From contig JAKAMO010000022.1 in assembly GCA_021812825.1 (NCBI GenBank), positions 1 through 29,855 on the forward strand: DNA of 29,855 nt. Direction: 5' to 3'. Under the pieces are notes generated by a model that worked only from the letters and a program-made list of their open reading frames with translations, was not told where the DNA came from and made no database searches. The DNA is from a bacterium. GTDB taxonomy: Bacteria > Elusimicrobiota > Elusimicrobia > Elusimicrobiales > UBA9959. This document shows positions 1 through 6,525 of this stretch, one piece after another (the first letter of the stretch is position 1; every line of letters begins with the position of its first letter). The position numbers and the translations under genes are program-made.

Positions 1-488
1 TTGGTGGGTTCGTCGAGCAGCAGCGCCGCCGGGGACTGCAGCAGCGCGCACATAAGCCCGAGCTTCTTGTACATGCCGCCGGAGAGCTGGCCGGCCCTGC
101 GCTCCCTGAACTTGCCCAGCCTCGTTATCTCCAGCAATTCGGCGGAGCGCTTTTTGTACTCCTCAGGAGAGAGGCGGTAAAGCTCGCGGAAGAACTCCAG
201 GTGTTCGCTGACCGAGAGGTCCGGGTAGAGGCTGGCCTGCTGCGGCATGTAGGCCAGTACCGGCCGCACCTCCCCCAGCGGCTTCTCCGTCCCGTCGAGG
301 AAATAACGTATATGCCCGACTGACGGACGCAGCAGCCCGGCCAGCAGGCGCATCGTGGTGGTCTTGCCTGCCCCGTCCGAACCTATCAGGCCGTGCAGCA
401 GGCCGGCGGAAAAGTCGAAGGAGACCCCGTCCAGCGCCCTGGCGCGGCCGAAGTATTTCTTCAGCCCTTCCGTACGTATCGAGTACAT
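1..488 (-). CDS. ABC transporter ATP-binding protein, YbhF-like (partial)
   Basis: This is the ATPase of a drug-type ABC exporter, which would power the inner-membrane step of efflux. The frame opens with ATG at 488 and runs off the window edge, so about 162 residues are visible. Walker A reads GSDGAGKTT, with Asp where most families have Asn or Pro-Asn; E. coli YbhF has a similar DGAGKTT. A Q-loop segment (YMPQQASLYPDLSV), the signature LSGGM and Walker B (ALLLDEPT) follow in order. Its start lies one base after the stop of the membrane fusion gene, so the two are surely co-transcribed. YbhF is a double ATPase; whether this one is single or double cannot be seen here. The family call is firm; the substrate is unknown. 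Confidence 0.93.
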   Translation of the reverse strand, partial: MYSIRTEGLKKYFGRARALDGVSFDFSAGLLHGLIGSDGAGKTTTMRLLAGLLRPSVGHIRYFLDGTEKPLGEVRPVLAYMPQQASLYPDLSVSEHLEFFRELYRLSPEEYKKRSAELLEITRLGKFRERRAGQLSGGMYKKLGLMCALLQSPAALLLDEPT

Positions 489-489
489 G

Positions 490-1212
490 TCAGTCCGGCA
501 GCTTTACCTCTAGGGTCATGCCCGGCTTCAGCGCGCCGTCGGGGTTCGGGAAGGAGACCTTCACCGCGAACACCAGGCGCGTGCGCTCTTTGCGCGTCTG
601 CACGTTCTTCGGAGTGAACTCCGCCTCCGGGTAGATGACGGAGATCCTCCCTCTGTACTCCCTGTCCGCCGCCTCCGGCAGGTACCCGCTCACCTCCATG
701 CCGGTGCTGATCCTGGCCAGCATGTCGTGCGGCACGTAGATGTATTCCCAGACCTCGGAGAGGTCGGCCACGGTTGCCAGCCTGGTGCCCGGCGCGACCA
801 GCTCGCCCTTCTCGTGGTAGGAATAGAGCAGCCTGCCGTCCACCGGGGACTTGATAGCGCACCAGTCCACCTTCAGCGCGGAATCGTCGCGCCGGTACTT
901 CAGGCGGTCGTAGCTTTCTTTCGAGGCTGATCCAGACTTGTATAGTTCCGCCGCCCTTTTGAAGTCGTCGTCCGCTATGCCGGCGGCCAGTCTCAGGTCG
1001 GCGCAGTCGAGAGCGGCTATGACCTGCCCCTTCTTCACGCTCTCGCCCTCTTTCGCGCCGTAGCGCTCTATGACACCGGGGATGCGGGCGGAGAGGTCCG
1101 TCTCCGTAGCCTCGATGGTGCCAGCGTAGCGGAAAGCCCCGTTGTTCCTCATCTTCAGCAGGACGAGGGAGCCGACCACCGCTATTATCAATACAGGTAT
1201 TTTCTTCTTCAT
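490..1212 (-). CDS. HlyD/YbhG-like membrane fusion protein
   Basis: This is a periplasmic adaptor linking an inner-membrane ABC exporter to an outer-membrane channel. At 240 residues it is short for the family. Residues 1-20 (MKKKIPVLIIAVVGSLVLL) form an N-terminal membrane anchor. A biotinyl-lipoyl-like half (GTIEATETDLSARIPG, then KEGESVKKGQVIAALD) comes next, followed by a brief helical hairpin around residues 75-110 and the returning lipoyl half (AIKSPVDGRLLYSYHEKGELVAPG). A beta-barrel segment ends with KPGMTLEVKLPD. The hairpin is shorter than in typical AcrA or YbhG proteins. The gene begins 2 bp after the stop of the TolC-like gene and ends 1 bp before the ATPase start. The role is inferred from family and operon. 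Confidence 0.92.
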   Translation of the reverse strand: MKKKIPVLIIAVVGSLVLLKMRNNGAFRYAGTIEATETDLSARIPGVIERYGAKEGESVKKGQVIAALDCADLRLAAGIADDDFKRAAELYKSGSASKESYDRLKYRRDDSALKVDWCAIKSPVDGRLLYSYHEKGELVAPGTRLATVADLSEVWEYIYVPHDMLARISTGMEVSGYLPEAADREYRGRISVIYPEAEFTPKNVQTRKERTRLVFAVKVSFPNPDGALKPGMTLEVKLPD

Positions 1213-1214
1213 GT

Positions 1215-2561
1215 TCAGTTCACGCTCCCGGTAAGGCTGTCCAGCACCGCCAGTTTCAGAAGTATCTCGGCGTTAGCGGACGCGGCGGTGGTCTTGGCCT
1301 GCAGCTCCTTCAAGTTGGCGCTCTCCACCTCCAGCCAGGTCAGGCTGCCGGCCTTGTACGCCTCGTAGGCCAGTTTCGCCGCGGCGGACGCATCGTCCAC
1401 CGCGTCTATATTTATGGACTGCTCCTCCATCAACGCCGAATAATCGTCCAGCGCCGAGTAGTATTCGCGGGCCGCGGCGCGGGCGGCCTCGTCCCGGCGC
1501 TCCTCCGCGGCCTGCGCGTTCAGCAGGCTTTCCTTTTCCCGCTCCCCCAGCCGCCCCTTCTCGAACAGCGGCATGCTCAGCGAAAGCCCCGCGTAGTTCT
1601 GCAGGAAGGAGTACAGGTTCGGCCCGTTCGGATAGTCTACCGAGCTGCGCGCGGTAAACGTTACGCGCGGCAGCTTCTCCGCCTTGTAGGCCCCGGCGGA
1701 AGCCCTGAACGCCCTGCCGTTCTCCTCCAGCGCCAGCACGGCCGGCTGGGAGGCGCCCAGCTCCCGCTCGGCCGCGGGCAGCAGGCGGGGCAGGATGTCC
1801 AGGTACGACTCCGCGCCCACCACCAGCCCGGCGAACGTATCGCCCGCGTAGTCGTGGCCGGCCATCCTGGAATCTATCGGCAGCCCCGCTCCGGCCGGCG
1901 GCTCGATCCCGGTCACGAAAGAGAATTCCTTTATCACGTCGGCCAGCGCCGCGCGCGCGCGCAGCAGGTCCCTGCGGCGCTCGGTGACCTCCTGCCTGGC
2001 CCTGATGCCGTCCAGCCGGCTGCGGGTGCCGGCCTTCACGCCGGCCTCCACGTCGGAGAGCTGGCTCAGGGAGAGTTGCAGGTTCTCCGCTATGAGATAG
2101 ACCTTCTCGAGCGCCAGCTGAAGCCGGAAATAGGCCGAGCGGGCCGACAGCAACGCCTGTCTGCGGGCCGCCTCCTCTTCCTCGGTGCGCGCCGCGGCCA
2201 GCCGGCCGGCGGCCTCGCGGCCGTAGCGCAGGGCCCCGGCGTCCAGCGTCCAGTAGGCGGTCGGGCCTAGGGAATAGCCCCAGTTGTCGCCCAGCGGCTT
2301 CGCCCCGCCCATTACCGCGGGCAGCGATATCTCCGGGATCACCGCCGTATATCTGAGAGCGCCTTCCAGGCTCAGGCGCGGGTAAAGAAGGCTGGAGGCG
2401 GCCGCCTGGGCGGCCCTGGCGGCCCCGGCGGAAAGCCTGGCCGCGCGGTACTGCCCGGAACGGGCCAGCGCGCCGTCCTCGGAGGCCTTCAGGGACACCC
2501 TGAACTCCACGGCGCCAGCGGGCACGGATAAAGTAAGGAATATAATAAGCAGCTTCTTCAC
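1215..2561 (-). CDS. TolC-like outer membrane efflux protein
   Basis: This is an outer-membrane efflux channel of the TolC/OEP family, 448 residues from the chosen start. An upstream ATG exists, but it lies inside the tetR gene and would add 72 low-complexity residues. The GTG at 2561 instead forms a 4-bp GTGA overlap with the tetR stop, has AGGGGGG upstream, and gives a signal peptide (VKKLLIIFLTLSVPAGA, cleaved before VEF). Long alanine-, leucine- and arginine-rich helices alternate with short strands. Two repeats are visible, each with an internal segment typical of the family (for example YRAARLSAGAARAAQAA and VKAGTRSRLDGIRARQEV; then AYKAGSLTWLEVESANLKEL). It sits between regulator and adaptor and so probably completes a tripartite pump. 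Confidence 0.9.
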   Translation of the reverse strand: MKKLLIIFLTLSVPAGAVEFRVSLKASEDGALARSGQYRAARLSAGAARAAQAAASSLLYPRLSLEGALRYTAVIPEISLPAVMGGAKPLGDNWGYSLGPTAYWTLDAGALRYGREAAGRLAAARTEEEEAARRQALLSARSAYFRLQLALEKVYLIAENLQLSLSQLSDVEAGVKAGTRSRLDGIRARQEVTERRRDLLRARAALADVIKEFSFVTGIEPPAGAGLPIDSRMAGHDYAGDTFAGLVVGAESYLDILPRLLPAAERELGASQPAVLALEENGRAFRASAGAYKAEKLPRVTFTARSSVDYPNGPNLYSFLQNYAGLSLSMPLFEKGRLGEREKESLLNAQAAEERRDEAARAAAREYYSALDDYSALMEEQSINIDAVDDASAAAKLAYEAYKAGSLTWLEVESANLKELQAKTTAASANAEILLKLAVLDSLTGSVN

Positions 2562-3187
2562 AGGCCCACCCCCCTGAGAGCTATTTCGGCCCGCTCGGCT
2601 ATGCCTTCCTCGGAGAAGACCTCGTTCATCACGCTCTTCAGCGGCGTGCCGGAAAGCATTTTGACCCCGTTGCGCTCCATGATGCCGCCTACGATCACCG
2701 GGAATACCATGACCGGCAGCAGCGCGGCCACCATGTAAGGCACGGAACGCCCCTTCAGGGCGCTGGCCTGACGGCATTCGGCGGCCAGCAGGGCCACCTG
2801 CATCACATGCTCGGTGAAGTTGCCGCTGAAGAAGTCGAAGGCCTCCTTCTTGCCCTGCGCCAGGTCCGAGAAGATCATCGGCGCCGCCTTGCGTATGCCT
2901 ATAGCGAAGCGGGCCACTTCCACCAGCGCGTTCTTGAGCCTTTCCCGCGGCGTGCCGGCGGCGGATACCCCCGCCTTGAAATGTAGCATAAATTCCGCGT
3001 ACATTTCCTTCATCACGGCCTTCACGAACTCGTCCTTGGATCCGAAATAATAACGGAACATCGCGGGATTAACGCCGGCCAGGCGACAGGCCTCCCGCAG
3101 GCTGAAGCCGGTCAGCCCTTTTTCCTGTATCAGGCGCCTGCCGGCAGCCTTGAGCTTTACGTCCGTCCCTGACGGGGGTCTTGCCAT
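2558..3187 (-). CDS. TetR-family repressor, CecR-like
   Basis: This is a 209-residue TetR-family regulator, first gene of the efflux operon. The N-terminal helix-turn-helix is clear (residues 6-52: KAAGRRLIQEKGLTGFSLRE, then AGVNPAMFRYYFGSKDE). The C-terminal ligand domain is helical and resembles the CecR/YbiH group, which in E. coli controls ybhGFSR. An SD of AAGGAGAAGG precedes ATG 3187. The inverted repeat and promoter immediately upstream suggest that it represses its own operon. Its stop overlaps the GTG of the TolC-like gene. The ligand is unknown; the comparison to CecR rests on gene order and general resemblance, not on an alignment. Confidence 0.9.
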   Translation of the reverse strand: MARPPSGTDVKLKAAGRRLIQEKGLTGFSLREACRLAGVNPAMFRYYFGSKDEFVKAVMKEMYAEFMLHFKAGVSAAGTPRERLKNALVEVARFAIGIRKAAPMIFSDLAQGKKEAFDFFSGNFTEHVMQVALLAAECRQASALKGRSVPYMVAALLPVMVFPVIVGGIMERNGVKMLSGTPLKSVMNEVFSEEGIAERAEIALRGVGL

Positions 3188-3201
3188 ACCTTCTCCTTAT
3201 C

Positions 3202-3235
3202 GTTATACGACTGTTTAATTATACATCCGTATAAC
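3202..3235. promoter_or_regulatory. Putative TetR operator (inverted repeat)
   Basis: Perfect 8-bp arms GTTATACG (3202-3209) and CGTATAAC (3228-3235) are separated by 18 bp. The repeat overlaps the spacer, -10 and start region of the tetR promoter, so a bound dimer, or pair of dimers, would block RNA polymerase. Autoregulation by the adjacent TetR protein is inferred. Confidence 0.65.
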
Positions 3236-3246
3236 AACTCCGTCAA
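3218..3246 (-). promoter_or_regulatory. Sigma-70-type promoter of the efflux operon
   Basis: On the minus strand, -35 TTGACG (3246-3241) is followed by a 17-bp spacer and a consensus -10 TATAAT (3223-3218). Transcription would start near 3211, leaving a leader of about 24 nt before the tetR ATG at 3187. Confidence 0.75.
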
Positions 3247-3270
3247 TCCCCTATTAGGGCTAAGAGGCGC

Positions 3271-3300
3271 AAAAAAAGCGCCCCGGTCACCCGGGGCGCT
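3271..3300 (-). terminator. Intrinsic terminator of the RRM gene
   Basis: Minus-strand RNA would form a 10-bp stem (AGCGCCCCGG with CCGGGGCGCT, 4-nt loop) followed directly by a run of seven U residues (3277-3271). It lies 23 bp past the RRM stop and separates that gene from the tetR promoter. Confidence 0.9.
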
Positions 3301-3323
3301 CAAGACCGTTAAAGGATCTTAGA

Positions 3324-3653
3324 TTACCACTTGTCGCCGTAGCCGCCGCGGCCACCGCGATCGCCGCGGCCGCCGCCGCCGAAACCGCCGGAGCGGGGGC
3401 GGGCTTCCATCGGGCGAGCCTCGTTCACGGTCAACTTGCGGCCGCCGAAATCGGAGCCGTTCAGCTTCTCCATGGCGGCGGTCGCTTCCTCGTCGTTCGG
3501 CATCTCAACGAAGCCGAAGCCGCGGGACTGGCCGCTGTACTTGTCGGTGATCAGCTTGGCGCTGGAAACCTGGCCGTAAGCCGCGAAGAGGCCGTTCATC
3601 TCCTCTTCGGTGGTCTTGAAGGGCAGGCCGCCCACATATATACGCTTGCTCAT
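3324..3653 (-). CDS. RRM-domain glycine-rich RNA-binding protein
   Basis: This is a 109-residue single-RRM protein of the bacterial Rbp type, expected to bind RNA in the cytoplasm and often linked to cold or stress adaptation. RNP2 is IYVGGL (residues 5-10) and RNP1 is RGFGFVEM (44-51), both with the aromatic residues that stack on RNA bases. The tail from about residue 87 is Gly/Arg-rich (RGG-like repeats), as in cyanobacterial and plant glycine-rich RBPs. A strong SD (AGGAGG) precedes ATG 3653. The gene is monocistronic, bounded by its own promoter (3767-3795) and intrinsic terminator. Its leader of about 107 nt could carry post-transcriptional control. Confidence 0.96.
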   Translation of the reverse strand: MSKRIYVGGLPFKTTEEEMNGLFAAYGQVSSAKLITDKYSGQSRGFGFVEMPNDEEATAAMEKLNGSDFGGRKLTVNEARPMEARPRSGGFGGGGRGDRGGRGGYGDKW

Positions 3654-3766
3654 TTTACTATCCTCCTGACTGTTTACCTGATCTCAACTCTCTCTGCGCT
3701 TTCCTCTGCTAACAGCCGCAAGGATAGGCTTCAAAAACTTGAGTTCTCGGTTTGAACTACCTGTAT

Positions 3767-3795
3767 ATTATCCCATATTCTCCCGCGGAGGTCAA
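3767..3795 (-). promoter_or_regulatory. Sigma-70-type promoter of the RRM gene
   Basis: Minus strand: -35 TTGACC (3795-3790), 17-bp spacer, -10 GATAAT (3772-3767). The predicted start near 3760 gives a leader of about 107 nt. The rest of 3654-3901 carries no gene that I can support; the first 3654-3760 is this leader and the remainder is upstream of the divergent kinase. Confidence 0.7.
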
Positions 3796-3901
3796 GGTCG
3801 GGTCGGCCCCTCTCCGGCCGCTTCTTATTGTCCCGAGGGCAAATAAGTTATCATAAGCGGATACTGCACGCCGCGGCTCGCGGCAAGGGAAAGGATCCGC
3901 C

Positions 3902-5398
3902 ATGCGACCCAATGACGCTGAAAAATACTTCCGCCTGATAGCGGAGAACCTCTCGGACATGGTGTCCATAGTGAACAAGGATGGCAGACGGCTCTACTGC
4001 ACACCCAACTACAAGCTGCTGGGCGCCCCGGAGAAGCTCTCCGGTTCCGACTCCTTCGCCGACGTGCACCCGGACGACAGGACCAGGATCAGGGCCATCT
4101 TCGACGAGACCTTCAGGACCGGCTCCGGACAGCGCACCGAATACCGGCTGCTGCTTCCTGGCGGAGGAATGCGGCACATACAGTCGCAGGGGATACCGCT
4201 GAAGTCACCCTCGGGCGAAGTCGAGCGCCTGCTGCTGGTCTCCCGCGACGTCACAGAAGAACGGGAAGCCCGGGAGAAGCAGCGCGCGCTGGAGCTGCAG
4301 CTCCTGCAGGCTGAGAAGCTCACTTCTCTTGGCAAGACCATTTCCGGGGTCGCCCACGAGTTGAACAATCCTCTCACCGGCATCATGGGCTACTGCCAGC
4401 TGCTGCTGCGCGAGGAGTCCATACAGCAGAATTCCCGCCACCGCGAGGACATCGGCACAATCTTCCGCGAGGCGGAGCGCTGCCAGCGGATAGTGCGCGG
4501 TCTCACCACCTTCGCCAGGAAACACAAACCGGAGAAGACCTATATCGGCATCAACGGCCTGCTGGCGGATTGCCTGAAGCTGCAGGAAAGCCACCTGAGA
4601 GTGGGCGGGCTGTCCGTGCTGCAGGACTACGCGCCGGACCTGCCCAAGACCATGGCCGACTTCCACCAGTTGCAGCAGGTCTTCGTGAACCTCATCCTGA
4701 ACGCCCGCGACGCGTTGGAAGGGCGGGCCGGGGAAAGGCGGCTGCAGCTTCGCACCGGCCTGCGGGACGGCAGGATACGCGTCGAGATCTCGGATAACGG
4801 CCCTGGGATCCCCGAGGGCACCGGGGATTCGATCTTCGAGCCTTTCTATACCACCAAGGAGGCGGGGAAGGGAACGGGACTGGGCCTGGCGATCGCCTTC
4901 GGCATCATAGCCGAACATAACGGCAGGATCTGGGCCGAGCGGCCTGACGGCGGCGGGGCCCGTTTCTGCGTGGAGCTGCCTGTCCTCTCCCCGCCCGAGG
5001 CGCCTGAGGCCGGCAGTAAAACCGGACCGGCGGCCCTTGCCCGCGGGCTGCGGGTCCTGATAGTGGACGACGAGGAATGCGTAATGGACGTCTGCGTACG
5101 CATACTGCGCCTTATGGGCGTGACCCCTGATACCGCGCGCGACGCCGCTACCGCGAAGAAGAAGCTCGCGGCCGGGGATTACGACGGCGTGCTTTGCGAC
5201 TACCGCCTCCCGGAGATGACCGGGATGGAGCTCTTCGCCTGGGCGCGGGGACTCAAGCCGCGGCTGCGCGACCGCTGGATCTTCATCACGGGCTCCAGCG
5301 GCGGGGAGGAACTGCAGTCCTCCGGCCGGCCGGTGCTGCACAAACCTTTCGCTATAGAGGACCTGGAAGCGGTCATAGCCGCGCTTGCGGGGAAGTGA
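3902..5398 (+). CDS. Hybrid sensor histidine kinase (PAS-HisKA-HATPase-REC)
   Basis: This is a cytosolic hybrid kinase of 498 residues with no membrane segment. A PAS domain (about 8-118, ending in the PAC-like VSRDVTEE) senses an unknown signal. A short coiled coil leads into HisKA with the phospho-acceptor His152 in VAHELNNPLTG. The ATPase shows the N box (NLILNARDAL, Asn267), the G1 box (SDNGPGIPEG), the F box (IFEPFYTTKE) and the G2 box (GKGTGLGLA). A C-terminal receiver (383-498) has acidic residues Asp389/Asp390, phospho-acceptor Asp433, Thr463 and Lys481. The receiver is compact between strand 4 and the KPF motif. It is divergent from the RRM gene and convergent with the receiver gene at 5435, 36 bp away. 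It presumably passes phosphate His to Asp internally and on to an unlinked phosphotransferase. Confidence 0.95.
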   Translation: MRPNDAEKYFRLIAENLSDMVSIVNKDGRRLYCTPNYKLLGAPEKLSGSDSFADVHPDDRTRIRAIFDETFRTGSGQRTEYRLLLPGGGMRHIQSQGIPLKSPSGEVERLLLVSRDVTEEREAREKQRALELQLLQAEKLTSLGKTISGVAHELNNPLTGIMGYCQLLLREESIQQNSRHREDIGTIFREAERCQRIVRGLTTFARKHKPEKTYIGINGLLADCLKLQESHLRVGGLSVLQDYAPDLPKTMADFHQLQQVFVNLILNARDALEGRAGERRLQLRTGLRDGRIRVEISDNGPGIPEGTGDSIFEPFYTTKEAGKGTGLGLAIAFGIIAEHNGRIWAERPDGGGARFCVELPVLSPPEAPEAGSKTGPAALARGLRVLIVDDEECVMDVCVRILRLMGVTPDTARDAATAKKKLAAGDYDGVLCDYRLPEMTGMELFAWARGLKPRLRDRWIFITGSSGGEELQSSGRPVLHKPFAIEDLEAVIAALAGK

Positions 5399-5434
5399 GG
5401 CGGGCGCTGAAAGGGCCGCCCAGGCCCACCGGGA

Positions 5435-5827
5435 TCACGGGGCAGCTTGCGGGCCGGGCGGAGCCAGCGCCGCTTCTATGGCTTTCTGCAACGCCGCCAG
5501 GGACCCCGGGCGGCCTTTAAGAACGAACCCTTCCGCCATGCATCGCGAATAGGCGTCCAGCTCCACGGCCGGGTCAGAACTGAAGATTATCACCGGAATG
5601 CCGCCGCGGCCGCTGTTCCTCAATGCGGCGCATATCCCGACCGCGCCGCCGGCGGCCAGGAGGGGATCTATCACCAGGCAGTCAGGCTTGCCGGACGCCG
5701 CCAGCCGGAGCCCCTCCTCGGCCGTGAAGGCGGTCCATACCCGATACCCCAGAGGAATAAAAAAACGGCGGAGAAGGTCGTGCCATGACCTCTCGTCGTC
5801 GATCATCAATATGGTCCGTTGTTCCAT
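5435..5827 (-). CDS. Single-domain response regulator receiver
   Basis: This is a 130-residue stand-alone receiver with no output domain. The acidic pair Asp10/Asp11, the phospho-acceptor Asp54 (CLVIDPLL), Ser83/Ser84 and Lys104 are all present. The usual Lys-Pro after strand 5 is Lys-Gly (FVLKGRP), an uncommon change that may alter the loop. A Pro/Ala-rich tail follows. ATG 5827 has a G-rich SD. It has its own strong promoter (5908-5936) and is convergent with the hybrid kinase at 3902-5398, whose histidine could be its phosphodonor; this pairing is inferred from adjacency alone. Confidence 0.88.
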   Translation of the reverse strand: MEQRTILMIDDERSWHDLLRRFFIPLGYRVWTAFTAEEGLRLAASGKPDCLVIDPLLAAGGAVGICAALRNSGRGGIPVIIFSSDPAVELDAYSRCMAEGFVLKGRPGSLAALQKAIEAALAPPGPQAAP

Positions 5828-5907
5828 CGCCCCCCCGCGCGTTCCAGCCCCGCCCGGCAGCGCGGGATCACCGACATGCGCCGCACCCCTTACGGTCAGA
5901 CCTTAAT

Positions 5908-5936
5908 AGTATAATCCGCCGCCGGCCGCTTGTCAA
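5908..5936 (-). promoter_or_regulatory. Near-consensus promoter of the 5435-5827 receiver
   Basis: Minus strand: consensus -35 TTGACA (5936-5931), 17-bp spacer, -10 TATACT (5913-5908). A small palindrome GGTC-A-GACC (5894-5902) sits at the expected start site and could be an operator. It is divergent from the XRE gene at 6011, whose product might bind here. Confidence 0.75.
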
Positions 5937-5996
5937 TGCCTATAGTACGCATACAGATTGAATGCTTTAGGCATGTGGACCGGGCGGGGCATAGGT

Positions 5997-6002
5997 TATA
6001 CA
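5997..6002 (+). promoter_or_regulatory. Putative -10 element for a leaderless start
   Basis: TATACA ends 8 bp before ATG 6011, so transcription would begin at or very near the A of the start codon. No Shine-Dalgarno precedes this ATG. No good -35 is visible at 16-18 bp, so recognition may need an activator. Confidence 0.4.
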
Positions 6003-6010
6003 ATTTTCCC

Positions 6011-6367
6011 ATGCCGCAACATGATTTTCGCGCGATGTCAGGCAGAAGGATCCGCCAGGAAAGACTCAAAATGGGCTGGTCGCAGGAGGAGCTCGCAGAA
6101 AAGGCCGGCCTGCACCCGTCTTTCATCGGCCAGTTGGAACGCGGACTAAGGGCAGCGAGCTTCAAGACCCTGGAGCGTCTCGGGGTCGTCTTCGGCTTGA
6201 AACCTGTAGACCTTCTGGAGGACGGCACGGAGAACGCGCCCTACGAACCCAGACCCCTGGAACGCAAGATCCTCGGTCTCATCAAAGGCTGTTCTACCGG
6301 CGAACAGCAGCTTGTCTACCAGACCATAAAACATCTGCTCCGGCAGAAACGCAGGCTTTCAAAATAG
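6011..6367 (+). CDS. XRE-family helix-turn-helix regulator
   Basis: This is a small DNA-binding protein of 118 residues. The Cro/CI-type HTH covers about residues 9-65, with the recognition region in WSQEELAEKAGLHPSFIGQL followed by ERGLRAASFKTLERLGVVFG. The C-terminal tail (about 75-118: LERKILGLIKGCSTGEQQLV and a basic end) is helical and resembles the tail of the XRE protein at 8602-8958, so the two are probably paralogues. I chose ATG 6011 because residues before it do not belong to the HTH fold, and a TATACA box lies just upstream. An in-frame ATG at 5930 would overlap the promoter of the divergent receiver. It may control that receiver or the kinase downstream. Confidence 0.88.
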   Translation: MPQHDFRAMSGRRIRQERLKMGWSQEELAEKAGLHPSFIGQLERGLRAASFKTLERLGVVFGLKPVDLLEDGTENAPYEPRPLERKILGLIKGCSTGEQQLVYQTIKHLLRQKRRLSK

Positions 6368-6525
6368 CCGGCACGCGGCCGTGATCCGCGGCAAGCAAAA
6401 AACTTCCGACGATGCTGCACGATATGGATAACAGGGGCAGCGGCCATCATCGGCGACACAGCATGCCCCCCCGCCGCGACAATCAGTCCGGCGGCTTACA
6501 GCCGCATCAGCCCAGCGGGGAACTT

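Noticed and set aside
5894..5902. Palindrome GGTC-A-GACC compared with the CAGAGGTC repeats at 9182
   Set aside because: Only the GGTC core is shared, which is not enough to claim a common regulator.
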